Assembly: GCA_038240335.1 (NCBI GenBank)
Contig: JBBSDV010000129.1
Location: 1 to 9,677 of the forward strand
Reading direction: 5' to 3'
Length of the DNA stretch: 9,677 nucleotides
Origin: JBBSDV01 sp038240335
Lineage (GTDB): Bacteria; Chloroflexota; Dehalococcoidia; DSTF01; JACRBR01
Part shown: positions 1-6,417 of the stretch, piece by piece
Layout of the letters: each line of letters begins with the position of its first letter
Position numbering within the stretch: position 1 is the first letter of the stretch
Position numbers and translations under genes: made by a program
The notes under the pieces: model-generated
What the model was told of the DNA's origin: nothing
Seen by the model: the letters and a program-made list of their open reading frames with translations, nothing else
Database searches by the model: none

Positions 1-97
1 GATCGTGAAAGACGATCAAGAAGTGACGATCGCGTTCAAGGGCGAGATCGGCATCAAGAAGCTGATGCTGTCGTTCGCGCCGCTCGAGCGGTTGTAG
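1..97 (+). CDS. C-terminal end of a PcrA/UvrD-type ATP-dependent DNA helicase (5' truncated)
   Basis: Only the last 31 codons and the TAG stop are present; the reading frame begins at base 2. The tail ends in KLMLSFAPLERL, preceded by VTIAFKGEIGIKK. This closely resembles the end of PcrA/UvrD superfamily 1A helicases, where a small Tudor-like C-terminal domain finishes with a G-(I/V)-K-(K/R)-L-x-x-x-FAPLE(K/R) pattern. In PcrA/UvrD that domain is known to contact RNA polymerase, and the helicases act in nucleotide excision repair and replication restart. No helicase motifs can be checked because the body of the gene lies outside the window. The gene converges on the minus-strand kinase, with repeat copy A between them. 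The family call rests on this short tail alone. Confidence 0.72.
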   Translation, partial: IVKDDQEVTIAFKGEIGIKKLMLSFAPLERL

Positions 98-356
98 TTC
101 GCTCTGAAGTCGCATGGATTGCCGCGCGATTGCGTCTCCTGAGTGGTTTGTTCACCGCGAAGACGTAAACCCTGTTGGTCGGCGGTGTCGCCGTGTCCGC
201 TCTCGCGTACCCGGGTGCATTTTTAATAGAACGAAACTTCTGGGGGACGCCCCCAGACCCGCGGCAGCGTGCGCTGCGCTCTCTGCACTCCCGCTTGTTG
301 TCGAGCGCGATGCCGAGCATCGGCTACGCTTCGCGGCGCTTTCGCGGTCAGACACG
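98..356. other. Convergent intergenic region between helicase and kinase genes
   Basis: This 259-bp gap has no convincing gene. It holds repeat copy A (188-295). Next to it is a perfect 6-bp hairpin CGATGC-CGA-GCATCG (308-322), followed by a near-duplicated decamer CGCTTCGCGG / CGCTTTCGCGG (327-336 and 337-347). The hairpins could terminate transcription from either side, but none is followed by a T run, so a classical intrinsic terminator is not shown. Short open frames on both strands here have no family resemblance and share a HPGTRER peptide only because the repeat is duplicated at 2664-2790. Confidence 0.6.
188..295 (+). repeat. Interspersed intergenic repeat, copy A, with palindromic core
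   Basis: Pairs with copy B at 2664-2790 in the same orientation. The 5' block (188-219) matches 2664-2695 at 27 of 32 positions by hand alignment. The 3' block (271-295) matches 2766-2790 at 24 of 25. Between them a GGGGGAC core is conserved (242-248 in this copy). Here the core forms a perfect 8-bp hairpin with a 3-nt loop, TCTGGGGG-ACG-CCCCCAGA (239-257). Copy A is about 19 bp shorter than copy B, mostly between the core and the 3' block. A REP/MITE-like or structured-RNA element is possible; I do not recognise a named family. Confidence 0.75.
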
Positions 357-1175
357 TCATGTGAGCGGGAGTTGCTCATCGAGGGGGTTCCAGCCGGCTA
401 GGACGGCCGCGCCGTAGTGTGATGCGCGCTCACATGCTTCGAGTACCGGCAGTCCGCGCGCGACGTACCAGGTGAGTGCGCCGGCGAAGCTGTCGCCCGC
501 CCCGTAGGCGCCAACGATGTCGTGCGGCGGCGGCGCTGCGGCGAAGCGCGATGTGCCGGCAGCTGTCTCGACTGTGCCACCTTTCGCGCCTTCGGTCATC
601 ACGAGGGCTTGCGGCGGCACGGCGAAGTCGTTGAGGTGCGCCGCTTCTCGGGGGTCGAGCGCGCTGCCGACGACGACGTCGGCGCAGACACGGGAGCTGG
701 CCAGCGACTCCGAGCGTCGCGCCGTGACGACGAGCGTCTTCGACGCTCTGGCGGCCTCGAGCGTCGCAGGATCTTGCCCCGTGAAGTACGCGGCGTCGCA
801 GGTCGCGAGGATATCCCACGGAAGCGGGTCGTCGATTCGCGGCTGCAGGGGCGCACCGATGACGAAGATCGTGCGTTCGCCGGAGGTGACGATGACGAGA
901 TCGCGTGTGTGCGGCTCGTCGCTTGTTGCGGCATGAATCTGCGCCTTCGTGTCGATGATCTGGCGTCGCACCTCGCGCCCGGCATCGTCGTCGCCGAGTG
1001 CGGTGAAAAAGTGAAGCTCTGCATCTCCCCTGGACAGTTGAAAGAACGCGACGCCGCCACCGCCGCCGGCGATCACCGCCGGCGTGTCGAGGTGGAGGAT
1101 GTCGCCGGCGGCCGGCAGCGCCGGCGCGCGAGCGATCGTCACGTGCTCAGCGTGGCCGATTACAGCAATTCGCAT
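357..1175 (-). CDS. PfkB/ribokinase-family sugar (or nucleoside) kinase
   Basis: The 272-residue protein is a cytosolic ATP-dependent kinase of the PfkB superfamily, which phosphorylates a sugar or nucleoside hydroxyl. The strongest evidence is the C-terminal signature GAYGAGDSFAGAL (about residues 222-234), whose Asp228 is the expected catalytic base. The anion-hole GAGD is residues 225-228. The N-terminal half has a glycine-rich substrate-site segment, AGGGGGVAFFQLSRG (about 36-50), followed by FFTALGDDDAGREV, which matches the family's first signature region. At 272 residues it is a little short for the family (usually about 300), so the lid may be reduced. Substrate cannot be read from the sequence. 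The start at 1175 is preferred because a TACACT -10 element lies 8 nt upstream and no Shine-Dalgarno sequence is visible. Divergent from cinA. Confidence 0.85.
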   Translation of the reverse strand: MRIAVIGHAEHVTIARAPALPAAGDILHLDTPAVIAGGGGGVAFFQLSRGDAELHFFTALGDDDAGREVRRQIIDTKAQIHAATSDEPHTRDLVIVTSGERTIFVIGAPLQPRIDDPLPWDILATCDAAYFTGQDPATLEAARASKTLVVTARRSESLASSRVCADVVVGSALDPREAAHLNDFAVPPQALVMTEGAKGGTVETAAGTSRFAAAPPPHDIVGAYGAGDSFAGALTWYVARGLPVLEACERASHYGAAVLAGWNPLDEQLPLT

Positions 1176-1183
1176 CGTTCGTC

Positions 1184-1189
1184 AGTGTA
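1184..1189 (-). promoter_or_regulatory. Leaderless-type -10 element of the PfkB-family kinase gene
   Basis: TACACT on the minus strand ends 8 nt before the ATG at 1175. Initiation about 7 nt downstream of the hexamer would fall at or within two bases of the start codon. No -35 match is evident at the usual distance. Confidence 0.5.
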
Positions 1190-1320
1190 TCGGTCGCCGT
1201 TCTCTGCTCCGCGCGGAATGCTAGATCCGTGGCGATGCGATATCCGGTGCGTTCGCCGCCCGTCCTCCGACCTCCAACCGCCACATCCCGCGCCGTCTCG
1301 CCTCCCACTTCGCACTCGGA

Positions 1321-1326
1321 TACGAT
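1321..1326 (+). promoter_or_regulatory. Leaderless-type -10 element of cinA
   Basis: TACGAT lies 6 nt before the cinA ATG at 1333. The intervening CCCGGC contains no Shine-Dalgarno sequence, so transcription probably starts at the A of the start codon. The rest of the 157-bp divergent gap (1176-1332) is CT-rich near cinA and shows no operator-like palindrome that I can support. Confidence 0.55.
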
Positions 1327-1332
1327 CCCGGC

Positions 1333-2589
1333 ATGAAGGCGGAGATTCTTTCTATTGGCACCGAGATCTTGCTCGGCGAGATCGTCGATACGAACGCGCA
1401 GTACATCGCGTCACAGCTGCCGCGGCTGGGCATCGACCTCTACTTCAAGGCCGTCGTCGGCGACAACATGGAGCGTCTTTCGGAGACCATCGGGCGTGCG
1501 CGCGAGCGATCGGATCTGGTCATCTGCACCGGCGGCCTTGGTCCGACCGAGGATGATCTGACACGCGAGGCGATCTGCGCCGTGCTGGGCGAAGGGCCCG
1601 TTGTCGATGCAGAACTCGAGGCGACGCTGCGTGAGTTTTTCGAAAAGCGCGGTTACTCCATGCCGGAGCGCAATGTCAAGCAGTGCTGGGTGATCCCGTC
1701 GTCGCGGCCGATTCCGAATCCGCGCGGGACGGCACCCGGCTGGTGGGTCGAGCGCGACGGCAAGATCATCGTCGCAATGCCCGGGCCGCCGACCGAGATG
1801 AATCGCATGTGGGAGAAGGAAGTCTCGCCGGAGCTGCTGCGCCGCAACCCCGGATCGGTGCTGATCACCCGCACGCTGAAGACTGCCGGCATTGGCGAGG
1901 GCACGGTCGACGAAATGATGAGCCCGCTGCTCAAATCGACGAACCCGAGCATCGGCATCTACGCGCGCGCTGACGGTGTGCAGCTGCGGTTGGCGGCGAA
2001 AGCGCCGAACGAAGCCGATGCGTGGCAGCTGCTCCGACCCGTCGAGGACCAAGCCCGCTCGATCCTCGGGCCGGCGATCTGGGGAGCCGATGACGACACG
2101 TTCGAGAGCGTCGTCGGCGACATGATGAAGCAGCATGGGGTCACGATCGCGACGATGGAATCGTGTACCGGCGGGCTGCTCGCCAGCACCCTGACGGACG
2201 TGCCGGGCTCTTCGGCGTACTTCCGCAGCGGCTTCGTCTCGTACCAAACCGAGATGAAGGTCGAGTGGGGCGTCGACGCCGCGGTCGTCGAGGAATACGG
2301 TGTGATCAGCCCCGAATGCGCACGCGAGATGGCGCGTGCGGCCCGCGACCGGCTCGACGCGAGCGTCGGCATCGGCATCACGGGCGTCGCGGGGCCGGAC
2401 GAGCAGGAGGGTAAGCCTGTCGGGACGGTGCACATCGCCATCGACGCGATCTGGGCCGCGCCGCAGTCGATGAGCTACGTCTTCCCGCAGGGACGCACCG
2501 CGGTCAAGCGGCGCGCCGTCACAACCGCCCTCGTGCTTCTGCGGCAGTCGCTGCTCGGCTATCGGGAGGAGCCGTGGGCGCTGGTGTAG
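1333..2589 (+). CDS. cinA: CinA: competence/damage-inducible protein with PncC-type nicotinamide-nucleotide amidase domain
   Basis: A complete two-domain, 418-residue CinA of normal family length. The N-terminal MoCF-like domain (COG1058) opens with SIGTEILLGEIVDTNA (7-22) and carries TGGLGPTEDDLT (66-77), the family's diagnostic loop. PPTEM and a GIGEGTVDEM segment follow. In characterised CinA proteins this part has ADP-ribose pyrophosphatase activity. The C-terminal domain (about 260-410) is the PncC/CinA amidohydrolase, with the ESCTGG motif at 276-281 and a GITGVAGP segment. It deamidates nicotinamide mononucleotide to nicotinate mononucleotide in pyridine-nucleotide salvage. All visible signature residues are intact, so a working bifunctional NAD-recycling enzyme is expected. 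It is monocistronic by position: divergent from the kinase, with a 273-bp gap downstream. The start is fixed by the TACGAT element 6 nt upstream. Confidence 0.95.
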   Translation: MKAEILSIGTEILLGEIVDTNAQYIASQLPRLGIDLYFKAVVGDNMERLSETIGRARERSDLVICTGGLGPTEDDLTREAICAVLGEGPVVDAELEATLREFFEKRGYSMPERNVKQCWVIPSSRPIPNPRGTAPGWWVERDGKIIVAMPGPPTEMNRMWEKEVSPELLRRNPGSVLITRTLKTAGIGEGTVDEMMSPLLKSTNPSIGIYARADGVQLRLAAKAPNEADAWQLLRPVEDQARSILGPAIWGADDDTFESVVGDMMKQHGVTIATMESCTGGLLASTLTDVPGSSAYFRSGFVSYQTEMKVEWGVDAAVVEEYGVISPECAREMARAARDRLDASVGIGITGVAGPDEQEGKPVGTVHIAIDAIWAAPQSMSYVFPQGRTAVKRRAVTTALVLLRQSLLGYREEPWALV

Positions 2590-2663
2590 CGCTGGGCTTC
2601 TAACACTTCATTCGCTTCATGACGTCAATCGATCGTCGGCGTTGTCCGACTTACTCGCCTGAT

Positions 2664-2790
2664 TCGCCGTGAACGCTCGCGCGTACCTGGATGCAGATTT
2701 GAACTGAGAGAAGTTTCGGGGGACATCCCCGGGTCCCCTCTCCCCGGCGAGCAGGCCGGCAGAGGGCGCTGCGCTGTCTGCACTCCCGCT
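2664..2790 (+). repeat. Interspersed intergenic repeat, copy B
   Basis: Second copy of the element at 188-295, same orientation. The 25-nt 3' block (2766-2790), ending in TGCACTCCCGCT, differs from copy A at one base. The GGGGGAC core is at 2718-2724, but the palindrome is shorter: GGGGA-CA-TCCCC (2719-2730). This copy has an extra CT/GC-rich stretch (about 2735-2760) absent from copy A. It ends 61 bp upstream of the PIG-L promoter. Confidence 0.75.
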
Positions 2791-2850
2791 ACGCTCTGCC
2801 GCGTCTCCGTTAGCAACCGTTGCGCACTACTTTCTCCCGCGCGTGCTCGG

Positions 2851-2856
2851 TACTCT
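2851..2856 (+). promoter_or_regulatory. Leaderless-type -10 element of the PIG-L gene
   Basis: TACTCT lies 6 nt before the ATG at 2863. The spacer GATCGC has no Shine-Dalgarno sequence, so a leaderless mRNA is likely. No good -35 hexamer is seen. Confidence 0.55.
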
Positions 2857-2862
2857 GATCGC

Positions 2863-3621
2863 ATGACTTCGAGCCTTGAGACCCTGCATGCCAGTGAGGT
2901 GCCTGTGGCCGCGCCCGAGACCGATAACAAGACCGCGCTCGTCATCGCCGCGCATCCCGACGACGCCGATTTCGGCGCCGCCGGCACGACGTATCTCTGG
3001 TCTCAGGAAGGGTGGACGATCAACTACCTCGTCTGCACGGATGGCAGCAAGGGCACGGCCGACCCGGGCATGGATCCCGCCGATCTGATCCGTATTCGCC
3101 GCGACGAGCAGCGGGAGGCGGCTCACCGCGCCGGCGCGAAGGAGGTGTACTTTCTCGACTACACGGATGGCGAGCTCACCTACACCCGCGATCTGCTCGG
3201 CGATGTCGTCAGGCACATTCGGATGCTGAAGCCGTACGCTGTCTTCACGCACGACCCGGAGGCGTTTATCGTGCGCAACAGCTTCGTCAACCACTCCGAC
3301 CATCGCTGCACTGGGCAGGTGGCGGTCGATGCGATCTATCCGTCGGCGCGCGATCGCCTCAACTTCCCGGAGCAGATCGCGAGCGGGCTGGAGACGCACA
3401 ACGTCAAGGAAATCTTCATCTGGGGATCCGAAAAGGCGAACTTCGACGTCGACATCAGCGATGTCGTCGAGCAGAAGATCCATGCGTTGAACGCGCACGT
3501 CAGCCAGGGTTTAGGCGCGGAGAACAAAGACAGCGACTTCCTGAAGTTCGTCCGCGATCGCTGGCGCGGCGAAGATGGCCGGTACACGGAGAAGTTTCGC
3601 CGCGTCGTACTGTTTCGCTGA
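2863..3621 (+). CDS. PIG-L/LmbE-family zinc-dependent deacetylase
   Basis: A 252-residue cytosolic hydrolase of the PIG-L (LmbE) fold, whose members remove acyl groups from N-acetylglucosamine-type substrates. Examples are MshB/Mca in mycothiol, BshB in bacillithiol and GlcNAc-PI deacetylase. The first metal-binding motif, AHPDDADFG, is at residues 30-38 (His31, Asp33, Asp34). The partner motif NHSDHR at 143-148 supplies the later metal-binding histidine(s). RIRRDEQREAAHRAGAKEV (77-95) is the conserved helix between them. About 20 variable residues precede the domain; the TACTCT element 6 nt upstream supports this start. No thiol-biosynthesis gene adjoins it, so the substrate is unknown. It converges on the lipoprotein gene across 45 bp with no clear terminator. 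Confidence 0.9.
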   Translation: MTSSLETLHASEVPVAAPETDNKTALVIAAHPDDADFGAAGTTYLWSQEGWTINYLVCTDGSKGTADPGMDPADLIRIRRDEQREAAHRAGAKEVYFLDYTDGELTYTRDLLGDVVRHIRMLKPYAVFTHDPEAFIVRNSFVNHSDHRCTGQVAVDAIYPSARDRLNFPEQIASGLETHNVKEIFIWGSEKANFDVDISDVVEQKIHALNAHVSQGLGAENKDSDFLKFVRDRWRGEDGRYTEKFRRVVLFR

Positions 3622-3666
3622 GGGCGTTATCCCAGGCTTTCCGCGTCCGTCTCCCGCTCCGAACGA

Positions 3667-4338
3667 CTACGGCGTCGCCACCGCAGTCGGCGTCGCCGGC
3701 TGGAGCGCCTGGGCGATCGCATCGGGGAGTCGGAGCCACGTGCCGGCAGCCCAGCCATCGAAGCCTTCGCCGGCGATCCGCCACCACGTGAAGGTTTCGG
3801 CCTCGACCGGCCCTTCCTGAATGATCGCCTTGGTGCCGTCGGGGACGCAGATCGTCTGCTTGGCCTGCTGCGTCGGCTGCTCGCGCACGCGCAGGCAGTC
3901 GGTGTCACCGAGGCCGATGACGACGACGGCGTCGCCGATCTGCAGCGGCCAATCGATGCCGGGCACAGCGCCGGCGCTGGGGTTGCGGTTCTTCACCGAG
4001 AGCACGGCCCAGCCTTCGGGCTTCTGCTCGAGAATCGCGAGCGCGGTTGTGTCCGAGAACGTTGGGCCGAGGTAGTACGCCTGCCGCGTGCCGCGCGTGC
4101 CGGCGGGCAACACGCAAAGCTTGCCGACATCGATTCCGGGTTTTGCGCTCGTGCAGGCGCCGATGAAGTCGACGTTGCGATTCGTGCGCACCCAATCGGC
4201 CACTGCATCGATGGGGCCTGGCACATTCTCGGTGGGGGTGGCGGCCGGGGCTTTCGATTTGCCGCCGCCACAGGCCGCACCGATCAACGAGAGGGCAACG
4301 AGCATAGCTACGCTTCCGACAACTGCGAGTCTCTTCAT
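3667..4338 (-). CDS. Secreted lipoprotein with a C-terminal bacterial SH3 domain
   Basis: A 223-residue protein probably anchored to the outer face of the membrane. Residues 1-22 form a signal peptide (MKRL, then a hydrophobic stretch from AVVG to LSLIG). AAC follows, with Cys23 as the likely lipidated residue; the lipobox GAAC is weak at -3, where Leu is usual. A flexible linker rich in Gly, Pro and Thr follows (24-42). Residues about 145-203 look like an SH3b domain: CLRVREQP, then TICVPDGTKAII, then WWRI and GWAAGTWL. Such domains often bind cell-wall peptides. The middle part (45-140) is not recognised. Four further Cys (62, 75, 148, 164) could form disulfides. An in-frame ATG reaching back to 4581 is rejected because it overlaps the phosphatase gene; the start at 4338 has AGGAG 6 nt upstream. 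Confidence 0.85.
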   Translation of the reverse strand: MKRLAVVGSVAMLVALSLIGAACGGGKSKAPAATPTENVPGPIDAVADWVRTNRNVDFIGACTSAKPGIDVGKLCVLPAGTRGTRQAYYLGPTFSDTTALAILEQKPEGWAVLSVKNRNPSAGAVPGIDWPLQIGDAVVVIGLGDTDCLRVREQPTQQAKQTICVPDGTKAIIQEGPVEAETFTWWRIAGEGFDGWAAGTWLRLPDAIAQALQPATPTAVATP

Positions 4339-4344
4339 GCATCG

Positions 4345-4375
4345 CTCCTGCCGCGGATGACCGGCGACGATCATA
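4345..4375 (-). promoter_or_regulatory. Promoter -10 and Shine-Dalgarno of the lipoprotein gene
   Basis: On the minus strand TATGAT (4375-4370) is a perfect -10 hexamer. About 20 nt further on, AGGAG (4349-4345) sits 6 nt before the ATG at 4338. This gives the lipoprotein its own leadered transcript of about 25 nt UTR, within the 100-bp gap after the phosphatase gene. No convincing -35 is seen. Confidence 0.5.
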
Positions 4376-4438
4376 TGCGGCGATACGCCCTGCCGCTGCA
4401 GGATACCGTGAGAATGAGCGAGGACGGATGCGTGGAAG

Positions 4439-5281
4439 TTACGGCACGGTGGACGATGCTGCGGACGATGCTGCGGACGCATAGCGCGCGAGGAAGTCGT
4501 CGACCACCGCGCGGCCGCCAGCGGCGAAGGCACGGTCGGTGATCTGCATTTCGTCGCCGGTCCGGGCGGATGCGGCGCCACCGGCTTCGCGGATCAAGAC
4601 GATACCCGGCGCGACGTCCCACGGCGACGTACTGAGGTGCGCGTACAGGTCGATACGGCCGCACGCAACGTAGGCCATGCCGAGCGCGGCGCTGCCCAGC
4701 AGGCGGAAGCCCTGCGTGCGCGGGAATATCGTCCGCATCAGGTCGAGCTGCTGTGCGCCGAGCGCATCGTCGTAGCCGAGATCGATGCCGACGACGGCCG
4801 AGAATACGTCGGGCTGCTCGGATGCGTGAATCGGCCCGCCATTCCGGAAGGCGCCTTCCCCGGCGATCGCCGAGAACGTCTCGTCGTGCACAGGATCGTA
4901 TGTGATGCCGAGCAGAGGGCGCGCATCGAGACACAGTGCGATGTTCGTACACCAGAACGGAACGCCGATCGCGTAGTTCTTGGTGCCGTCGATCGGGTCG
5001 ATCACCCACGTCCAGCCGGTGGAGGGATCGGTGTCCGTCGCCGTCTCTTCGGACAAGATCTTGTGGCGGGGAAAGGCTGTGCCGAGCATCGACTTGATCA
5101 GCAACTCGGTCTCGACGTCCGTCTCGGTGACGATGTTGCGGTGCCCCTTGATGTCGATCTTCTGGTCGCCGCGAAAGCGGGAGAGTGCCAGCGCGCCGCC
5201 GGCTCGTGCGCACTCCAAAGCGACGTCCATCGCCGAAGCGCCGGAGGTTGAGGTTGGGAGGTCGACGCGATCGTTTGTCAT
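4439..5281 (-). CDS. Inositol-monophosphatase-family phosphatase
   Basis: A 280-residue Mg2+-dependent phosphatase of the IMPase/FIG/CysQ superfamily, probably cytosolic. Metal-site motifs are intact: Glu78/Glu79 in LSEE (76-79), WVIDPIDGTKNYAIG (92-106) with Asp95 and Asp98, and WDVAPG (221-226) with Asp222. GSAALGMAYVACGRIDLY (196-213) is also typical. Substrate could be inositol-1-phosphate, histidinol phosphate, a fructose phosphate or PAP; the motifs do not discriminate. The IMPase body starts near Met18, and the first 17 residues (rich in Ser/Thr) are low-complexity. I keep the start at 5281 because a TAGCCT -10 element lies 6 nt upstream, while Met18 has no Shine-Dalgarno sequence. The C-terminus ends in an Ala/Ser tail encoded by a 12-bp tandem repeat. 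Confidence 0.9.
   Translation of the reverse strand: MTNDRVDLPTSTSGASAMDVALECARAGGALALSRFRGDQKIDIKGHRNIVTETDVETELLIKSMLGTAFPRHKILSEETATDTDPSTGWTWVIDPIDGTKNYAIGVPFWCTNIALCLDARPLLGITYDPVHDETFSAIAGEGAFRNGGPIHASEQPDVFSAVVGIDLGYDDALGAQQLDLMRTIFPRTQGFRLLGSAALGMAYVACGRIDLYAHLSTSPWDVAPGIVLIREAGGAASARTGDEMQITDRAFAAGGRAVVDDFLARYASAASSAASSTVP
4451..4480. repeat. 12-bp tandem repeat in the 3' end of the phosphatase gene
   Basis: GGACGATGCTGC occurs twice in tandem (4451-4462, 4463-4474) and is followed by a partial third unit GGACGC. On the coding (minus) strand it gives the Ala-Ala-Ser-Ser type tail. Because the unit is a multiple of three, copy-number change keeps the frame. Confidence 0.85.
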
Positions 5282-5287
5282 GATCGA

Positions 5288-5293
5288 AGGCTA
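5288..5293 (-). promoter_or_regulatory. Leaderless-type -10 element of the phosphatase gene
   Basis: TAGCCT on the minus strand ends 6 nt before the ATG at 5281, with TCGATC between and no Shine-Dalgarno sequence. It is the weakest of the five leaderless-type elements in match to TATAAT, but the spacing is the same. Confidence 0.42.
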
Positions 5294-5354
5294 CCGCGTG
5301 ACGGAGTTGAGGGCCGTCTCGTCGCGGAGGTTGGATGTTGGATCGATGACGGAC

Positions 5355-6293
5355 TTACGGCGACGGCGCGATCGGCTGCAACGTGCGGCGGAGGAAGGCG
5401 GCGACTTCGTCGATGGCAGCGCGACCCTGCGGCAGGATGCCGCTCATCGCAAAGAAGTTGTGCGGCATGCCGTCGTAGCAGTGCAGCAGGGTGTTCACAC
5501 CGGCGTCCTTAAGCCGGCGGGCGTATGCTTCCCCTTCGTCGCGCAGTACGTCGTACTCGGCGGTAATGACGAGCGCCTGGGGCAGTCCCGTACAATCCTT
5601 CGCTCGAAGCGGGGACGCATATTCGTGGCTACCATCGCTTGCGCCGCGGAGATAGTGGTTCCAGAACCAGCGCATGGTCGTCTCTGGTAGCAGATAGCCT
5701 GCTCCGTTGTCGCGATATGAGTCGGTCGTGAAGTCAAAGTTCGTCACGGGGTAGATCAGCGCCTGCGCGGTGATCGCCGGGCCACCTCGCTCCCGCGCCA
5801 TGAGCGAGACGACGGCCGCGAGATTGCCTCCGGCGCTGTCGCCGGCAACCGCCAGGCGCCTTCCGTCCGCGCCGAATTCGGCACCATGCGCGGCAACGTA
5901 CGCAATGGCAGCGTAGGCCTCATCGACGGGTTCCGGGAACTTGTGTTCCGGCGCGAGGCCGTACTCGACGGCGACCGTGACGCAGTTGGCGGCGTTCGTC
6001 AATGCCCGGCAGATCGAGTCGTGCGACTCGAGGTTGCCGATTACCCAGCCGCCGCCATGGAAGTAGACGAGCACCGGGAACGGCCGTTCGCCTGCCGGTG
6101 TGTAGACACGCAGCGGTACGTCGCCGTTCGGCCCGGGGATGACGTGGTTCTCGACGCGTGCGCACGGTTCGGGCGGACCGGGTTGCGTGAACGGCAGCCG
6201 GCGCGCTTCCTGCGGCGAAAGCGTCTCCAGCGCCGGCACGTCGCGCGTAGCCATGAAGTCGAGTATTCCGCGGACGACGGGATCGAGCGGCAT
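5355..6293 (-). CDS. HSL-family alpha/beta hydrolase (esterase/lipase)
   Basis: A 312-residue serine hydrolase of the hormone-sensitive-lipase group (alpha/beta hydrolase fold 3), cutting carboxylic esters of unknown type. The HSL hallmark oxyanion-hole motif FHGGGWVIG spans 78-86. The nucleophile elbow GDSAGG (151-156) has Ser153. Asp248 in EYDVLRDE and His278 in GMPHNF complete the triad. The conserved YRLAPEHPFP loop reads YGLAPEHKFP (111-120), with Arg replaced by Gly. There is no signal peptide, so it is probably cytosolic. The frame stays open upstream to 6404, but homology begins at the Met at 6293, where GGAAGAGGAG lies 4 nt upstream. It follows the acyl-CoA dehydrogenase gene after 124 bp; a shared role in ester or fatty-acid catabolism is possible but not shown. 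Confidence 0.92.
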   Translation of the reverse strand: MPLDPVVRGILDFMATRDVPALETLSPQEARRLPFTQPGPPEPCARVENHVIPGPNGDVPLRVYTPAGERPFPVLVYFHGGGWVIGNLESHDSICRALTNAANCVTVAVEYGLAPEHKFPEPVDEAYAAIAYVAAHGAEFGADGRRLAVAGDSAGGNLAAVVSLMARERGGPAITAQALIYPVTNFDFTTDSYRDNGAGYLLPETTMRWFWNHYLRGASDGSHEYASPLRAKDCTGLPQALVITAEYDVLRDEGEAYARRLKDAGVNTLLHCYDGMPHNFFAMSGILPQGRAAIDEVAAFLRRTLQPIAPSP

Positions 6294-6297
6294 GTGG

Positions 6298-6346
6298 CTC
6301 CTCTTCCTGACTTCCGATGCTATTCGAGCACGACGCGAGAGATCAA
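6298..6346 (-). promoter_or_regulatory. Promoter and strong Shine-Dalgarno of the hydrolase gene
   Basis: On the minus strand TTGATC (6346-6341) and TAGCAT (6322-6317) are separated by 18 nt. The purine-rich GGAAGAGGAG (6307-6298) sits 4 nt before the ATG at 6293. The hydrolase therefore probably has its own leadered transcript. Confidence 0.45.
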
Positions 6347-6369
6347 ACGGGCGAGACGGACGGCGTGCG

Positions 6370-6389
6370 ACGACGCGGCCCGGCGTCGT
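6370..6389. terminator. Perfect hairpin downstream of the acyl-CoA dehydrogenase gene
   Basis: ACGACGC-GGCCCG-GCGTCGT is a perfect 7-bp inverted repeat with a 6-nt loop, 28 bp past the dehydrogenase stop codon and upstream of the hydrolase promoter. The position suits a terminator, but there is no T run on either side. It would be the U-tract-less kind, or an operator, at best. Confidence 0.35.
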
Positions 6390-6417
6390 AGGCTCGAGAC
6401 TCACTGTTCGGCTGACC

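Larger units (their letters stand above)
2590..2862. other. Intergenic region between cinA and the PIG-L gene
   Basis: A 273-bp gap without a credible gene. Repeat copy B fills 2664-2790. The final 70 bp lead to a TACTCT -10 element at 2851. No intrinsic terminator with a T run is visible directly after cinA. Confidence 0.6.

Noticed and set aside
152..379. Small minus-strand frames here and at 2625-2987 sharing a HPGTRERxRRxRR peptide
   Set aside because: The similarity comes from the duplicated intergenic repeat. The frames differ in start, end and flanking residues and have no ribosome binding site, so a conserved small protein is not supported.
522..1556. Plus-strand open frame (344 codons) over the kinase, the gap and the start of cinA
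   Set aside because: It is antisense to the PfkB-type gene and out of frame with cinA, is Arg-rich and has no recognisable domain.
1411..2433. Minus-strand open frame (340 codons) opposite cinA
   Set aside because: A shadow of cinA, which has both conserved domains. The composition is Arg/Asp/Ala-rich with no motif.
4339..4581. N-terminal extension of the lipoprotein frame back to 4581
   Set aside because: It would overlap the phosphatase gene and bury the signal peptide. The ATG at 4338 has an AGGAG site.
6294..6404. N-terminal extension of the hydrolase frame back to 6404
   Set aside because: The extra 37 residues are Arg-rich and outside the family. The ATG at 6293 has a strong Shine-Dalgarno sequence, and the promoter lies within the extension.
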